Source of the DNA: Paracnuella aquatica
GTDB lineage: Bacteria; Bacteroidota; Bacteroidia; Chitinophagales; Chitinophagaceae
Direction of reading: 5' to 3'
NCBI RefSeq assembly: GCF_003332885.2
Contig: NZ_QOWJ01000001.1
Span: forward strand, 992,001 to 1,056,000
DNA length: 64,000 bases
In this document: positions 26,310-35,705 of the stretch, piece after piece
Position numbering within the stretch: position 1 is the stretch's first letter
How the letters are laid out: each line of letters opens with the position of its first letter
Translations under genes and position numbers: made by a program
Notes under the pieces: model-generated
What the model saw: the letters and a program-made list of their open reading frames with translations, nothing else
What the model was told of the DNA's origin: nothing
The model's database searches: none

Positions 26310-27372
26310 CATCCAGCAATTATCCGATGATGCGGTAAAGCACCTGCAACAGCTGATCGCCCTTCCCTCGTTTAGCCGCGAAGAAGATGCAACCGCAGGC
26401 CTGTTGCAAAATATAATGACGCAAAACGGCATTGCCTTCAACCATGTAGGCAATAATGTTTTTGCGGTAAACAAACACTTCTCTGAAGGCAAGCCCACCC
26501 TCCTGCTCAACTCACACCACGATACGGTTAAACCCAATAAAGGTTATACCCGCGATCCATTCAGTGCGGATATAGTTGATGGCAAACTGTATGGCCTCGG
26601 CAGCAATGATGCCGGCGGTTGTCTTGTATCGCTGATGGCAACCTTTCTTCATTTTTACAATGAGGAAAACTTGCAATACAATATTGTTTTTGCAGCCACT
26701 GCCGAAGAAGAAATTTCGGGTACCGGCGGCATTGAAATGGCCCTGAAACATTTACCCCAAATAGATTGCGCCATTGTTGGCGAGCCTACCCTGCTGCAAC
26801 TTGCTGTTGCCGAACGAGGCCTGATGGTGCTAGATTGTGTAGCAGAAGGCGTTGCAGGACATGCAGCCCGTAAAGAAGGGTTAAATGCGTTGTATAAAGC
26901 GCTGGACGATATTGCCTGGTTCCGGTCGTACAACTTTGAACAGGTGTCTCCGTTCCTGGGTCCGGTGCAACTATCCGTAACCGTTATAGAAACGGAAAAC
27001 AAAGCGCACAACGTGGTACCGGCACAATGCCGTTTTGTGGTAGATGTGCGGGTAAACGAGTGTTATACTTTTGAAGCCATTCTGGAAACCATACGGGCAA
27101 ATGTACAATGCAGTGTAACGCCGAGGAGTACCCGGTTGCGTTCCACATCCATTGCACTGGAGCACCCGCTAGTGGCGGCCGGAATAGCGCTGGGCAGCCA
27201 ACCGTACGGTTCACCTACTACATCAGATAAAGCCCTGATGCCTTTTCCGGCCCTAAAAATGGGTCCCGGCGATTCGGCACGCAGCCATACGGCCGATGAA
27301 TTTATTTTTGTAGACGAGATACATAAAGGCGTTGAAGCCTACATCAACTTATTGAACAAGGTGATCAAGTAA
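26302..27372 (+). CDS. M20-family deacylase, probable N-acetylornithine (or acetylcitrulline) deacetylase
   Basis: A 356-residue metal-dependent hydrolase of the ArgE/DapE family. Zinc-site motifs are LLLNSHHDTVKP (first His-x-Asp), GLGSNDAGGCLVSL (bridging Asp), AATAEEEISGTGGIE (catalytic Glu-Glu), CAIVGEPTLLQLAVAERGLM (third ligand) and a late SHTADEFIFVDE with the last His. In the arginine operon with an acylornithine carbamoyltransferase, the expected substrate is N-acetylcitrulline rather than N-acetylornithine. That is inference from the pathway, not the sequence. The start overlaps argB. Confidence 0.85.
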   Translation: MNSIQQLSDDAVKHLQQLIALPSFSREEDATAGLLQNIMTQNGIAFNHVGNNVFAVNKHFSEGKPTLLLNSHHDTVKPNKGYTRDPFSADIVDGKLYGLGSNDAGGCLVSLMATFLHFYNEENLQYNIVFAATAEEEISGTGGIEMALKHLPQIDCAIVGEPTLLQLAVAERGLMVLDCVAEGVAGHAARKEGLNALYKALDDIAWFRSYNFEQVSPFLGPVQLSVTVIETENKAHNVVPAQCRFVVDVRVNECYTFEAILETIRANVQCSVTPRSTRLRSTSIALEHPLVAAGIALGSQPYGSPTTSDKALMPFPALKMGPGDSARSHTADEFIFVDEIHKGVEAYINLLNKVIK

Positions 27373-27402
27373 AACTGGTTGCCACTACAACTTCGCAGCA
27401 AC

Positions 27403-28707
27403 ATGAAACTCTGGCAAAAAGAAAACACTTCGGTATCCGCATTGGTCGACCAGTTTACCGTAGGCCGCGATAAGGAATTTGATCTCTTGCTGGCGAAACA
27501 CGACGTGGCAGGATCCATTGCACATGTAACCATGTTGGGAGAAGTGGGCTTGATGACAGCGGAAGAATCGGCAATAGCCGTTGCTGCATTGGAAGAAATT
27601 GCTCAAGAAATTGAAGAGGGCAAATTTATCATTGAAGAAGGCATTGAAGATGTGCATTCGCAGGTAGAATACCTGCTGACGCAGCGCATTGGCGATACCG
27701 GAAAAAAAATCCATAGTGGCCGCAGCCGCAACGACCAGGTGGCGGTAGACATTAAGCTGTATCTGCGTGAGCAAACTTTATTGTTAAAAGATGAAGTAAA
27801 AGCATTGTTCGATCTGCTGCAGCAGCAAAGCGAACGTTTTAAAGACAAGCTGATTCCGGGTTATACGCATTTACAAATTGCCATGCCCTCTTCCGCAGGG
27901 CTCTGGCTGGGCGCATATGCCGAAAGCTTTGTAGATGATATGGAGCTGCTTGCTGCAGCTTATTCGGTTGCCAATAAAAACCCTTTGGGCAGCGGCGCCG
28001 GTTATGGATCTTCGTTTCCCCTGAACCGAACCCGCACTAAGGAACTATTGCATTTTGGTGCGCTCAACTACAATTCGGTATATGCACAGATGACCCGTGG
28101 CAAAACCGAAAAGATCGTAGCGATGGCCATGAGTTCTATTTCGGCTACGCTTGGCCGCTTGGCAATGGATTGCTGCCTGTACCTGAACCAGAACTTTGGT
28201 TTTCTTTCCTTCCCATCGGAGTTGACAACCGGCTCATCGATCATGCCACATAAAAAGAACCCTGATGTATTTGAATTGATCCGCGCTAAATGCAACCGCA
28301 TACAGGCTTTGCCCAATGAGCTCACCCTGTTGCTTACAAACCTGCCATCGGGTTACCACCGCGATTTGCAGTTGACCAAAGAAATCCTGTTTCCAGCCAT
28401 CGAGGAATTGAAATCATGCCTGCAACTCGCTGCACTTATGCTGTCAAACATGGAAGTGAAGGATGATATTTTATCTGATGAAAAATATCGCTACCTGTTT
28501 AGTGTAGAAGCCGTGAATGAGCTGGTAAATAGGGGCATTTCGTTCCGTGATGCTTACCGCCAGGTGGGTAATGATATTGAAGGAGGTGCTTTTAATTTTG
28601 ATTATACAATAGGCATGAACCACACCCATGAAGGCAGCATTGGCAATCTGTGCACCGATGCCATACGGTTGCAGATGGAAGGTGTTTTAAGCAAGTTTGA
28701 TAGATAA
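27403..28707 (+). CDS. argH: Argininosuccinate lyase
   Basis: A 435-residue enzyme splitting argininosuccinate into arginine and fumarate, the last step of the operon. Fumarase/aspartase superfamily signatures are HSGRSRNDQVAVDIKLYLRE (about residue 105), IPGYTHLQIAMPSSAGLW (C1 region with the catalytic His) and GSSIMPHKKNPDVFELIRAK (the signature loop; SSxMPxKxN). The ATG at 27403 (MKLWQKE, matching the family's MKLWGGR start) was preferred to a TTG eight codons upstream. The gene ends 180 bp before a terminator, with a long inverted repeat between. Confidence 0.95.
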   Translation: MKLWQKENTSVSALVDQFTVGRDKEFDLLLAKHDVAGSIAHVTMLGEVGLMTAEESAIAVAALEEIAQEIEEGKFIIEEGIEDVHSQVEYLLTQRIGDTGKKIHSGRSRNDQVAVDIKLYLREQTLLLKDEVKALFDLLQQQSERFKDKLIPGYTHLQIAMPSSAGLWLGAYAESFVDDMELLAAAYSVANKNPLGSGAGYGSSFPLNRTRTKELLHFGALNYNSVYAQMTRGKTEKIVAMAMSSISATLGRLAMDCCLYLNQNFGFLSFPSELTTGSSIMPHKKNPDVFELIRAKCNRIQALPNELTLLLTNLPSGYHRDLQLTKEILFPAIEELKSCLQLAALMLSNMEVKDDILSDEKYRYLFSVEAVNELVNRGISFRDAYRQVGNDIEGGAFNFDYTIGMNHTHEGSIGNLCTDAIRLQMEGVLSKFDR

Positions 28708-28744
28708 AATCAAAATAGTTGACGGTAGTCCCTGCGGAAAGAAC

Positions 28745-28833
28745 TTGTCATGCCGAACTTGTTTCGGCATCCCCTTTTTTTATCGGCATTTACTAAAATA
28801 TAAGGAGATGCAGAAACAAGTTCGGCATGACAA
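28745..28833. repeat. Long perfect inverted repeat downstream of argH
   Basis: 21-bp arms with no mismatch (28745-28765 and 28813-28833; left arm begins TTGTCATGCCGAAC) around a 47-bp spacer. This wording is familiar from many bacterial intergenic regions. It contains no ORF. Confidence 0.8.
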
Positions 28834-28888
28834 CCCTAATGTTTGCGGCTGTTTTTAGTAGAGTAATGATGTAGTTTTTTTGCAAAAG

Positions 28889-28921
28889 AAAATGCCGGTG
28901 CAAATCGCGCCGGCATTTTTA
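28889..28921. terminator. Bidirectional terminator between argH and the sensor kinase
   Basis: AAAATGCCGG (28889-28898) pairs perfectly with 28910-28919 around an 11-nt loop, with a T run on the plus strand and an A-rich flank that serves the minus strand. It sits between two converging genes. Confidence 0.85.
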
Positions 28922-28937
28922 TGTGAGTAAACTTCGA

Positions 28938-31900
28938 TTAAACGTTTTGCGGTAGCCCCTGTTGGTGCATGGGCAAAATAAATACAAACTCCGCACCTTC
29001 ATTCTCGCGGCCAACAGCGGTAATGATGCCGCCATGCCGCTCCACGATCTTTTTTACAATGGCCAGGCCGATGCCGGTGCCTTCATAATTTTCGCGGGTG
29101 TGCAGGCGCTGGAAAATGACGAAGATCTTTTGCTCGTACTGCTTGTCGAAACCAATGCCGTTATCGCGCAGCGAAATGCGGCAAAAGGCACCATCTTCTT
29201 TTTCCGGCGCATCGAACGATAGCTGCCCCACCCGGCTGCAGGTAATCCGAATAACCGGCCTGCGGTGCGGTGCGGTAAACTTCAGCGAGTTGGAAATCAG
29301 GTTTTGGAAAATCTGGCGCATCTGCCCCGGTATCGCATCGATCACCGGGAACGCATCCGTTTCAACAGTTGCATCTTTTTCACCAATTGCCAGTTCAATA
29401 TCGTTCAACACTTCTTTCAGCAACTGGTTCAAATCGGTGGCCTGGAAAAAGCTGTTGGCCGAAAGCCGCGAATAATCGAGCAGGTCGTTGATCAGCCGCG
29501 TCATACGCGATGAGGCCTGGATGATGCGATCCAAATGGGCCGTGATGCCCGGATCAGCACCTTCAAAATAACGCTCCTTTACCAGCGAACTGAAGATCTG
29601 GATTTTACGCAGCGGCTCCTTCAGGTCATGCGAAGCAATGGATGCAAATTGCATCAGTTCATTATTGCTTAATTCTAATTCTTTATTCGAAACCTGCAAA
29701 TCGCGGGTACGTTCCGCAACCTTTTGTTCCAGCACTTCATTCATCAACTTCTGGTCGTGAATATCGGTGCAGGTACCAAACCATTTCAGGATACGGCCCT
29801 GTTCATCGTGCATGGGATGGGCCCTGGCTAAGAACCAGCGGTATACACCATCATGGCGGCGCAGGCGGTACTCGGTTTCATATACATCGCCGGTGCGCAA
29901 CGAATGTTTCCACACCGCCAGCGTATGTTCGTAATCGTTAGGATGCAACACCAGCGACCAACCCTCGGCCATTGCCTGTTCGAACGTAGTGCCGGTATAG
30001 TCGTACCATTGACGGTTAAAGAAATCGTGGTAACCATCTTCGCGGGTCGCCCATACAATCTGCGGCATAAAGTCGGTAACAAAACTAAACTCGCGGATCA
30101 GCGTTTCCAGCGCTTCATTTTGCGATTGCAATTGCTGCCTTGTGGCGGTGGCCTCTGTCACATCCATCATAGCGCCCAGCATGCGGTAAGGCACGCCCCA
30201 CTCATCTTTCATAATGCTGCCCCGATCAAGAATTACCGCATAGCTGCCATCTGCACGGCGCAGGCGGTATTCGTTGTTCCAGCCTTTGCCGCCGTCGCCA
30301 TTAATCAAGCCGTAAATATCGTCCTTGACCCGCTGGCGGTCGTCGGGGTGAATGGCATCAACCCAAAACGATGCGGTTTGAATTTTAGTGTCCGCAGGAT
30401 CGTATCCAAACAATGTATAAAAACTATCGCTCCACCACACATGGTTGTCGCTCAGGTCCCAATCCCAAATGGCGTCGTTGGTAGCCGATGCAACCAGTCG
30501 GAATCGTTCCTCGCTTTGCGAAAGCTCCTGTGTACGGGCCGTTACTTTTTCTTCCAGCTGCGCATTCAGCTCTTTCAGCGACTCTTTGGTGCGCAGCAGT
30601 TCGTTGTAATTTTTGCGCAGCTTTTCTTCCGACGCTTTCAGCGGTGTGATGTTGTTGAATGCAATGATGGCACCGTCGTTCAGGCGGTTGGCCATTACGC
30701 TAAACCATTGCACGCCTTCGGTGGTGTTGAGGCTTACTTCCAGGCGCAGCGATTGACCAGTCTCCACCACGTCAGTCAGGCGTTCATGCAGTTTTCCCGC
30801 ATGCAGGCTTTTCAGCTCTTTGTACAACAACAAGCCTGTTGGTTGCTGATCTGTATCCAGTAATTGCTGCGCAGCATAGTTGGCTGCCGTGCAGCGGTAA
30901 TCGGCGATTTTTCCTTTTTCCCGAACCGCATCAAATACCAAGATGGCGCTTGATGTAGTGTCAAAAACGCCTTTAATGATCTTATCTAGGTTACGGATGG
31001 CCGTTAGGTCTACAAACGTGATCACAACGCCATCCTGCTTTCCATCGTGGCGCAGGTAAGGCATGATCTTCATGAGGCAAAACAGGCCTGTGGTCAGTTC
31101 CACTTCGCGTTCCACCGTTTGGTCGCTGTTGAGCACCGCAATGATCTCGGAATAAAGATCGGCGTAAAGAATGTTGGTAGAAATATCGCTGATCGGTCGG
31201 CCAATATCCGACTCCAGCATGTTGATCATTTGCACCGCAGCGGGGTTGAACCTGCGGATACAAAGATTGCCGTCTAAAAATATCTGTCCAATTTCCGTGC
31301 TGCGGAAATAGTTGTTTAAATCGTCGTTCAGGGTTTTCAACTCCCTGATGCGCATCTGGTGTTCGGTGTTCAGCGTGTGCAGTTCTTCGTTCAGCGACTG
31401 CAATTCTTCATTGGAACTTTGCAATTCTTCGTTCGCCGATTGCAGTTCTTCGTTGGCTGATTGCAGCTCCTCGTTTGTTGTTTCCAAACCTTCCACTGCC
31501 ATTTGCAGGTTCAGGCGGGCTTCCTGCAATTCTTCTTCCAGGTCGCGAACATATTGATCGTTGCGGCTCACGTTGATTGCCCCTTCATCTTCGGGTTTGC
31601 CTTCAGTTCCATGGGCCTCGCCAAGCACCACCAGTATGCAATTGTTTGCACCCGGCGGGTACACCATTAGTTGAAACGTGCGGGCCTTGCCATCGATGTG
31701 CAGCTTGGTGTTGCGAAACACCAGCTTTTGCCGTTCCTGCGTCACTTTTCTAAAAGCGGAATTGAGTAGCCCCGAAAGTTCGATGGGCACCATCCGCAGA
31801 ATATTCAGGTTGACCAGTTTATCAGGTAGCGACAGGTAGCGCCGGAAATCGCCGATCACTTCTTTTACTTCGTACTGCTCGTTTACATACACCGCGGCAT

Positions 31901-33455
31901 AGCCAAAGTCATCGGCCAGCGATTTGGCAAAATCACCCGCGATTTGCGACGGCGCCACTGGCTTGCTCCGGTATTCCACACCGCGGCCCGAATCGTTGCG
32001 GGTGGTTTGGCGCTGGCCGCCATACGGGTAGTGCATGGCCAGCCCTTTTTTGCGGTAAATTTTCCAACGGCTGTTTACCTCTTCCAGTTCCGGGCTCAGT
32101 ACCGAGGGGTTTTCGCTGGGGCCTAAAAAAAGAAAACCTCCTTTGTTCAGTGAAAAATGCAGCGTACTCATAACGCCTTCCTGCAGCTTAGGGTTTAAGT
32201 AAATAAGCAGGTTGCGGCAGGTAACGAGGTCGTTTTTTATAAAAGGCGGATCTTTTAAAATATTGTGGCGGGCAAAAACGATTTGCTTCCGGATGTGCGG
32301 CACAATCGTGATCTGGTTGCCCTGGCGAACAAAATATTCATCGCGGTAATCTTCCGGCACATGCTGCAACATATCTACCGGGTATTTGCCTTTGGCAGCC
32401 ACTTCTACGGCGCGGTCGTCGATATCGGTGGCAAAAATTTTTACATCGCGGTGTTGTTTTATTTCCTTTAAAAATTCGGCTACGAGAATAGCCAATGAAT
32501 AAGCCTCCTGGCCAGTGCTGCAGGCGGTTACCCAAATTTTAATGCCTTCCTCCGCTGGCTTGTCGGCTACCAGCCTTGGCAAAATATCATCGCGCAGCAC
32601 ATTAAACGCGTCCATGTCGCGGAAGAATGCGGTAACGCCAATAAAAAATTCGCGGGCCAGTTGCCGCGATTCTTCTTCATTTTGCGCCAGCAGTTGCGCA
32701 TACTTGGCCATGTTGCCGCTGCGGGTATTGGCTATGCGGCGCGAAATGCGGCGCAAGATCGTTGCGGGTTTATATTGCCTGAAATCGTACCCGGTACTTT
32801 GGTGTACCGTGTTCAGTATTTCGGTTAACTCGACATTCGAATATTCCGCGGGCTGCTCACCGGTAGATACATAATCGATGTGCCGGTAAATAGGCGCCGA
32901 CATGGCGTGGGGTGGCAACACAAGGTCGGCAATGCCGGCCTGGATGGCGCTAATGGGCATGCCATCAAATTTGGCGGAGCCGGGTTCCTGCACCAACACA
33001 AAACCGCCTGCTTCCCGAATGGCTTCACCGCCGCGGGTTCCATCGGAGCCGGTGCCCGAAAGAATTACCGCAATGGCGTTTTCGCCCATTTCGTTGGCGA
33101 GGGAATATAAAAAATGGTCGATCGCCAAGTTGGGTCCCCGCTCCTGTTCTTTCTCGGAAAGCTGCAGTTTGCCGTTGGCAATGGAAAGCAGTTTGTTGTT
33201 GGGAATTACATACACACATCCCGACCGCACTTCGGCGCCGTGCCGGGCCTCGGCCACATGCATATGCGTGTGTTTGGCCACCAGTTCCACCAGCAGGCTT
33301 TTATGGTCGGACGAAAGATGCTGAATAATGACAAAACACAGGTTGGACGAATCGGGAATATGATCAAAAAATTCGTGGATTGCTTCGAGGCCGCCAGCAG
33401 AGGCACCAACAGCCACTACAAACAAGTTTCCAGAATTCGTTCTTTTAAAAGACAT
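28938..33455 (-). CDS. CheB-CheR-multi-PAS hybrid sensor histidine kinase
   Basis: 1505 residues, soluble, no membrane segment. Order: CheB-type methylesterase (1-190; VGASAGG with S19, IIQHLSSDH, LSGTGSDGTRGG). Then a CheR methyltransferase (about 210-490; YKPATILRRISRR, VTACSTGQEAYSLAI, RNLLIYL). A coiled coil of NEELQSA-type heptads follows (about 650-730), then about four PAS domains (including DWDLSDNHVWWSDSFYTLFGY and RQWYDYTGTTFEQA). The HisKA domain carries phospho-acceptor H1276 (SIASHDLKEPLRK) and the HATPase domain has NGIGFDK and GTGIGLAIVKK. There is no receiver domain, so a separate response regulator is needed; none is in the window. It lies 45 bp after the phytochrome gene on the same strand and is a candidate output partner. 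Confidence 0.93.
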   Translation of the reverse strand: MSFKRTNSGNLFVVAVGASAGGLEAIHEFFDHIPDSSNLCFVIIQHLSSDHKSLLVELVAKHTHMHVAEARHGAEVRSGCVYVIPNNKLLSIANGKLQLSEKEQERGPNLAIDHFLYSLANEMGENAIAVILSGTGSDGTRGGEAIREAGGFVLVQEPGSAKFDGMPISAIQAGIADLVLPPHAMSAPIYRHIDYVSTGEQPAEYSNVELTEILNTVHQSTGYDFRQYKPATILRRISRRIANTRSGNMAKYAQLLAQNEEESRQLAREFFIGVTAFFRDMDAFNVLRDDILPRLVADKPAEEGIKIWVTACSTGQEAYSLAILVAEFLKEIKQHRDVKIFATDIDDRAVEVAAKGKYPVDMLQHVPEDYRDEYFVRQGNQITIVPHIRKQIVFARHNILKDPPFIKNDLVTCRNLLIYLNPKLQEGVMSTLHFSLNKGGFLFLGPSENPSVLSPELEEVNSRWKIYRKKGLAMHYPYGGQRQTTRNDSGRGVEYRSKPVAPSQIAGDFAKSLADDFGYAAVYVNEQYEVKEVIGDFRRYLSLPDKLVNLNILRMVPIELSGLLNSAFRKVTQERQKLVFRNTKLHIDGKARTFQLMVYPPGANNCILVVLGEAHGTEGKPEDEGAINVSRNDQYVRDLEEELQEARLNLQMAVEGLETTNEELQSANEELQSANEELQSSNEELQSLNEELHTLNTEHQMRIRELKTLNDDLNNYFRSTEIGQIFLDGNLCIRRFNPAAVQMINMLESDIGRPISDISTNILYADLYSEIIAVLNSDQTVEREVELTTGLFCLMKIMPYLRHDGKQDGVVITFVDLTAIRNLDKIIKGVFDTTSSAILVFDAVREKGKIADYRCTAANYAAQQLLDTDQQPTGLLLYKELKSLHAGKLHERLTDVVETGQSLRLEVSLNTTEGVQWFSVMANRLNDGAIIAFNNITPLKASEEKLRKNYNELLRTKESLKELNAQLEEKVTARTQELSQSEERFRLVASATNDAIWDWDLSDNHVWWSDSFYTLFGYDPADTKIQTASFWVDAIHPDDRQRVKDDIYGLINGDGGKGWNNEYRLRRADGSYAVILDRGSIMKDEWGVPYRMLGAMMDVTEATATRQQLQSQNEALETLIREFSFVTDFMPQIVWATREDGYHDFFNRQWYDYTGTTFEQAMAEGWSLVLHPNDYEHTLAVWKHSLRTGDVYETEYRLRRHDGVYRWFLARAHPMHDEQGRILKWFGTCTDIHDQKLMNEVLEQKVAERTRDLQVSNKELELSNNELMQFASIASHDLKEPLRKIQIFSSLVKERYFEGADPGITAHLDRIIQASSRMTRLINDLLDYSRLSANSFFQATDLNQLLKEVLNDIELAIGEKDATVETDAFPVIDAIPGQMRQIFQNLISNSLKFTAPHRRPVIRITCSRVGQLSFDAPEKEDGAFCRISLRDNGIGFDKQYEQKIFVIFQRLHTRENYEGTGIGLAIVKKIVERHGGIITAVGRENEGAEFVFILPMHQQGLPQNV

Positions 33456-33500
33456 CTAAATAGCTTCGAGTTAAGGGGAAGGCTTGCAAAATAAGGATAA

Positions 33501-35036
33501 TCAGGCGTGTAAACGCTTGATGACCATGCCCGCCAGTACGTTTTTTAATGCGTCGGCAATATTCAGTTCGGCCTCCGACCAGGAACGTGAAGTATTTTGA
33601 ACTGTTTGCTTCCAAATCTTAAACGAATTGCGCGGATGATAGGTTTTGCCGTCGCCTTCCACCTGCAGCGCTTCATGCGGGTTGCCACCCCAGGAAACCT
33701 CTTCGATCTCCTCGGGACGAAACGCCACAACGAATGCACCCTGCTGCGGCACCACCGGTAGCGATAGAATGCCGCTGGCTACATTGGAAAAATGTGCCGC
33801 TTCTTCAAACGACCTGGTGAGCGAAGGCAAATGCGTAAGCCCGTCGCCATCCTGCACCTGCAGCCAGTAAAACAGGCGGTCGAGGTCACTTTCATCGGGC
33901 ACTGTACCGAAGGAACCCAGTTGCCCATCGATGCTGTACGCCAGTCCATCGGCGTTGAGCAGCGACATCAGGTCGGATGCGTTATCGGAAATGGCATCAT
34001 ACAGGTCGTCGGCCGCATTAAGCCGCGGCACCAGGCTGGTGAGTTGGGTTTGCAAATGCTGTTGTTCCTGCCCTACTCTGTTATTCAGCACCAAACTTAA
34101 TTGCGCCGAAAAAATGCCGGTCAGCAATTCGTACAAGCCCAGTTCTTCAAAAGAGCAATAATGCGCCTCGCGGTTGTGGCAGGAAATAAGGCCCCAAAGC
34201 CGCCCGTTGTGTACCAGCCGCAGCGACATGGATGCGGTGATCTGCATGTTGCGCAAATACTCCAGGTGCACGCCAGCCACGCTGCGCAGGTCGCAACTCG
34301 AGAGGTCGCTGAATGCGTTGGTGAGCGGGTTGAGCAACGGATACAACCTTGCAGGCTGGTAGTTGCAATTGGGAATAAAGCGATAGGGGTTTTTAAGATA
34401 AAGGTCCCTCGCGGGTTTGGGTATATCCGATGCCGGGAAACGAAGACCCAGGTAGGCATCCATTTCTGCCACTTTCTCTTCCGCCAACACAGTGCCGTGG
34501 TCGTCTTTATCAAAACTATACACCAGCACTTTGTCGAAGCCGCTCAAGCGGCGCATTTCTTTAGCCACTGTTTCGGCAAATCCATGCACGTCTTTTTGCG
34601 CTTCCAGCGCAGTCATGATGTTTTTTACATCCTGGTATACATTTAAAAAGCTGCGGCCTGCGGGCTGCGCATATTGCGGCAGCAACAGTTCCAAAAACAG
34701 CAATCCTTCTTTTTGGTGCACCGATGCCGAACAAGCAATGGCTTCGCTGCCCGCCATCAAGTTGATCGAAAGCATTTGCTTATCGGTAAGATTGCTACCA
34801 ATGATTTGCTGCAATTGATTAAACGATGCTGCATCTGCAATGCTTTCGAAAGACTTGCCGGCAACCGTCTGCGCATCAAGTGATGGCAACACGTCAATGT
34901 TTTCGCTTACTTGCAGCACCTCCAGCGCGGCCGCATCAAGCACAAACAAAACGCCATGTGGCTGAATAAGATTGGTTTGGTGCAGCGGTAACCGGCCGCA
35001 AAAACTAGCGTCGAAATTCGGTATGGTTTGGGACAT
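33501..35036 (-). CDS. bphP: Bacteriophytochrome photosensory core (PAS-GAF-PHY) without output domain
   Basis: 511 residues. The N-terminal PAS has the biliverdin-type cysteine C13 ahead of NLIQPHGVLFVLD. The GAF domain has FPASDIPKPARDLYLKNPYR (PASDIP at 201-206, D204 being the chromophore aspartate) and SVAGVHLEYLRNMQITASMS with H257. The PHY domain includes WGGNPHEAL and PRNSFKIWKQTVQNTSRSW, the tongue region that contacts the chromophore. The protein ends right after the PHY helix (IADALKNVLAGMVIKRLHA). Most bacteriophytochromes continue into a histidine kinase. Haem oxygenase, which makes biliverdin, is encoded 7 bp upstream, and a large kinase 45 bp downstream, so signalling by a partner protein is likely. 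Confidence 0.92.
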   Translation of the reverse strand: MSQTIPNFDASFCGRLPLHQTNLIQPHGVLFVLDAAALEVLQVSENIDVLPSLDAQTVAGKSFESIADAASFNQLQQIIGSNLTDKQMLSINLMAGSEAIACSASVHQKEGLLFLELLLPQYAQPAGRSFLNVYQDVKNIMTALEAQKDVHGFAETVAKEMRRLSGFDKVLVYSFDKDDHGTVLAEEKVAEMDAYLGLRFPASDIPKPARDLYLKNPYRFIPNCNYQPARLYPLLNPLTNAFSDLSSCDLRSVAGVHLEYLRNMQITASMSLRLVHNGRLWGLISCHNREAHYCSFEELGLYELLTGIFSAQLSLVLNNRVGQEQQHLQTQLTSLVPRLNAADDLYDAISDNASDLMSLLNADGLAYSIDGQLGSFGTVPDESDLDRLFYWLQVQDGDGLTHLPSLTRSFEEAAHFSNVASGILSLPVVPQQGAFVVAFRPEEIEEVSWGGNPHEALQVEGDGKTYHPRNSFKIWKQTVQNTSRSWSEAELNIADALKNVLAGMVIKRLHA

Positions 35037-35043
35037 GTTGGGA

Positions 35044-35619
35044 TCAAGGGGTTTTCATCCACTCGGTATGTAGGTCAAATGTATGGATGGCAGCGGCACA
35101 CACCTGCGCCACCGCATCTTCAGTTTGGGCCTGTTCGTTCATGAGTTGCACAAAATGCGTCCAGTGCGGGCCGGTTTCTTTTCCTCTGCCTTCAAAAAAA
35201 GAAAAAGCGGTTGCCGGCAGGTCTTTGTTTGCCGACAGCATGCGAGCAATGACCCTGCCGCCTAACGCTGCACCTTCCAACACATACAAAGCGCCTAATG
35301 CATCGTATTTATTTTGCAACTGTGGCAACTGCTCACTCAATGTAACAGTTTCGTTACTACCTAGTGCCTGAAGGTCTTGCAGCAATAATTGACTTTTTTG
35401 AAACGGGTAAGAAAGCTGCAGTTCGGTAGCAAATGGCGCAATGGCTTGTTCAAGCGGGTGATAAAAACCATATAACTTTTGCAGCAAATGCGCATACCGG
35501 TGAGGCGTGGTAGCACCTGTTATCAGCGGCATCATTATCTCTTCGGCAGTGTCGTGGCTTTGCCTCGTTGCTTCTTTCACACGGGCAGCACACACTGCGC
35601 TTACTTCACAGGTAGACAT
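35044..35619 (-). CDS. bphO: Biliverdin-producing haem oxygenase
   Basis: 191 residues, all-helical haem oxygenase fold. The proximal His is H22 in RVKEATRQSHDTAEE. The distal helix reads ALGALYVLEGAALGGRVIA, with the glycine-rich G-x-x-x-G type kink that leaves room for oxygen. The enzyme opens haem to biliverdin, the chromophore of the phytochrome encoded 7 bp downstream. The start at 35619 (MSTCEV) is preferred to a longer one at 35655, which would extend into the control region shared with the divergent carboxyltransferase gene. It is the first gene of the three-gene light-sensing operon. Confidence 0.88.
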   Translation of the reverse strand: MSTCEVSAVCAARVKEATRQSHDTAEEIMMPLITGATTPHRYAHLLQKLYGFYHPLEQAIAPFATELQLSYPFQKSQLLLQDLQALGSNETVTLSEQLPQLQNKYDALGALYVLEGAALGGRVIARMLSANKDLPATAFSFFEGRGKETGPHWTHFVQLMNEQAQTEDAVAQVCAAAIHTFDLHTEWMKTP

Positions 35620-35679
35620 AAGATAAAAGTAAATACTTCGGCCAAAACGGGGCAAAAAACTTTCGGCGCCACCGCCGCC

Positions 35680-35687
35680 TATCTTTG
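35680..35687 (+). promoter_or_regulatory. -7 promoter element before the carboxyltransferase gene
   Basis: TATCTTTG is an exact match to the Bacteroidota TAnnTTTG element, 18 bp before the ATG at 35706. The implied leader is only about 12 nt. No good TTTG was found at the usual upstream distance. Confidence 0.5.
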
Positions 35688-35705
35688 TGCCCCTAATTTG
35701 CCATT

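Noticed and set aside
29853-30863. 336-codon plus-strand ORF
   Set aside because: It is antisense to the PAS region of the sensor kinase; no domain was recognised.
31312-31560. In-gene repeat in the sensor kinase that looks like a short tandem repeat
   Set aside because: It encodes the NEELQSA/NEELQSS heptads common to CheB-CheR kinases, so it is a coiled coil and not a variable-number locus or CRISPR.
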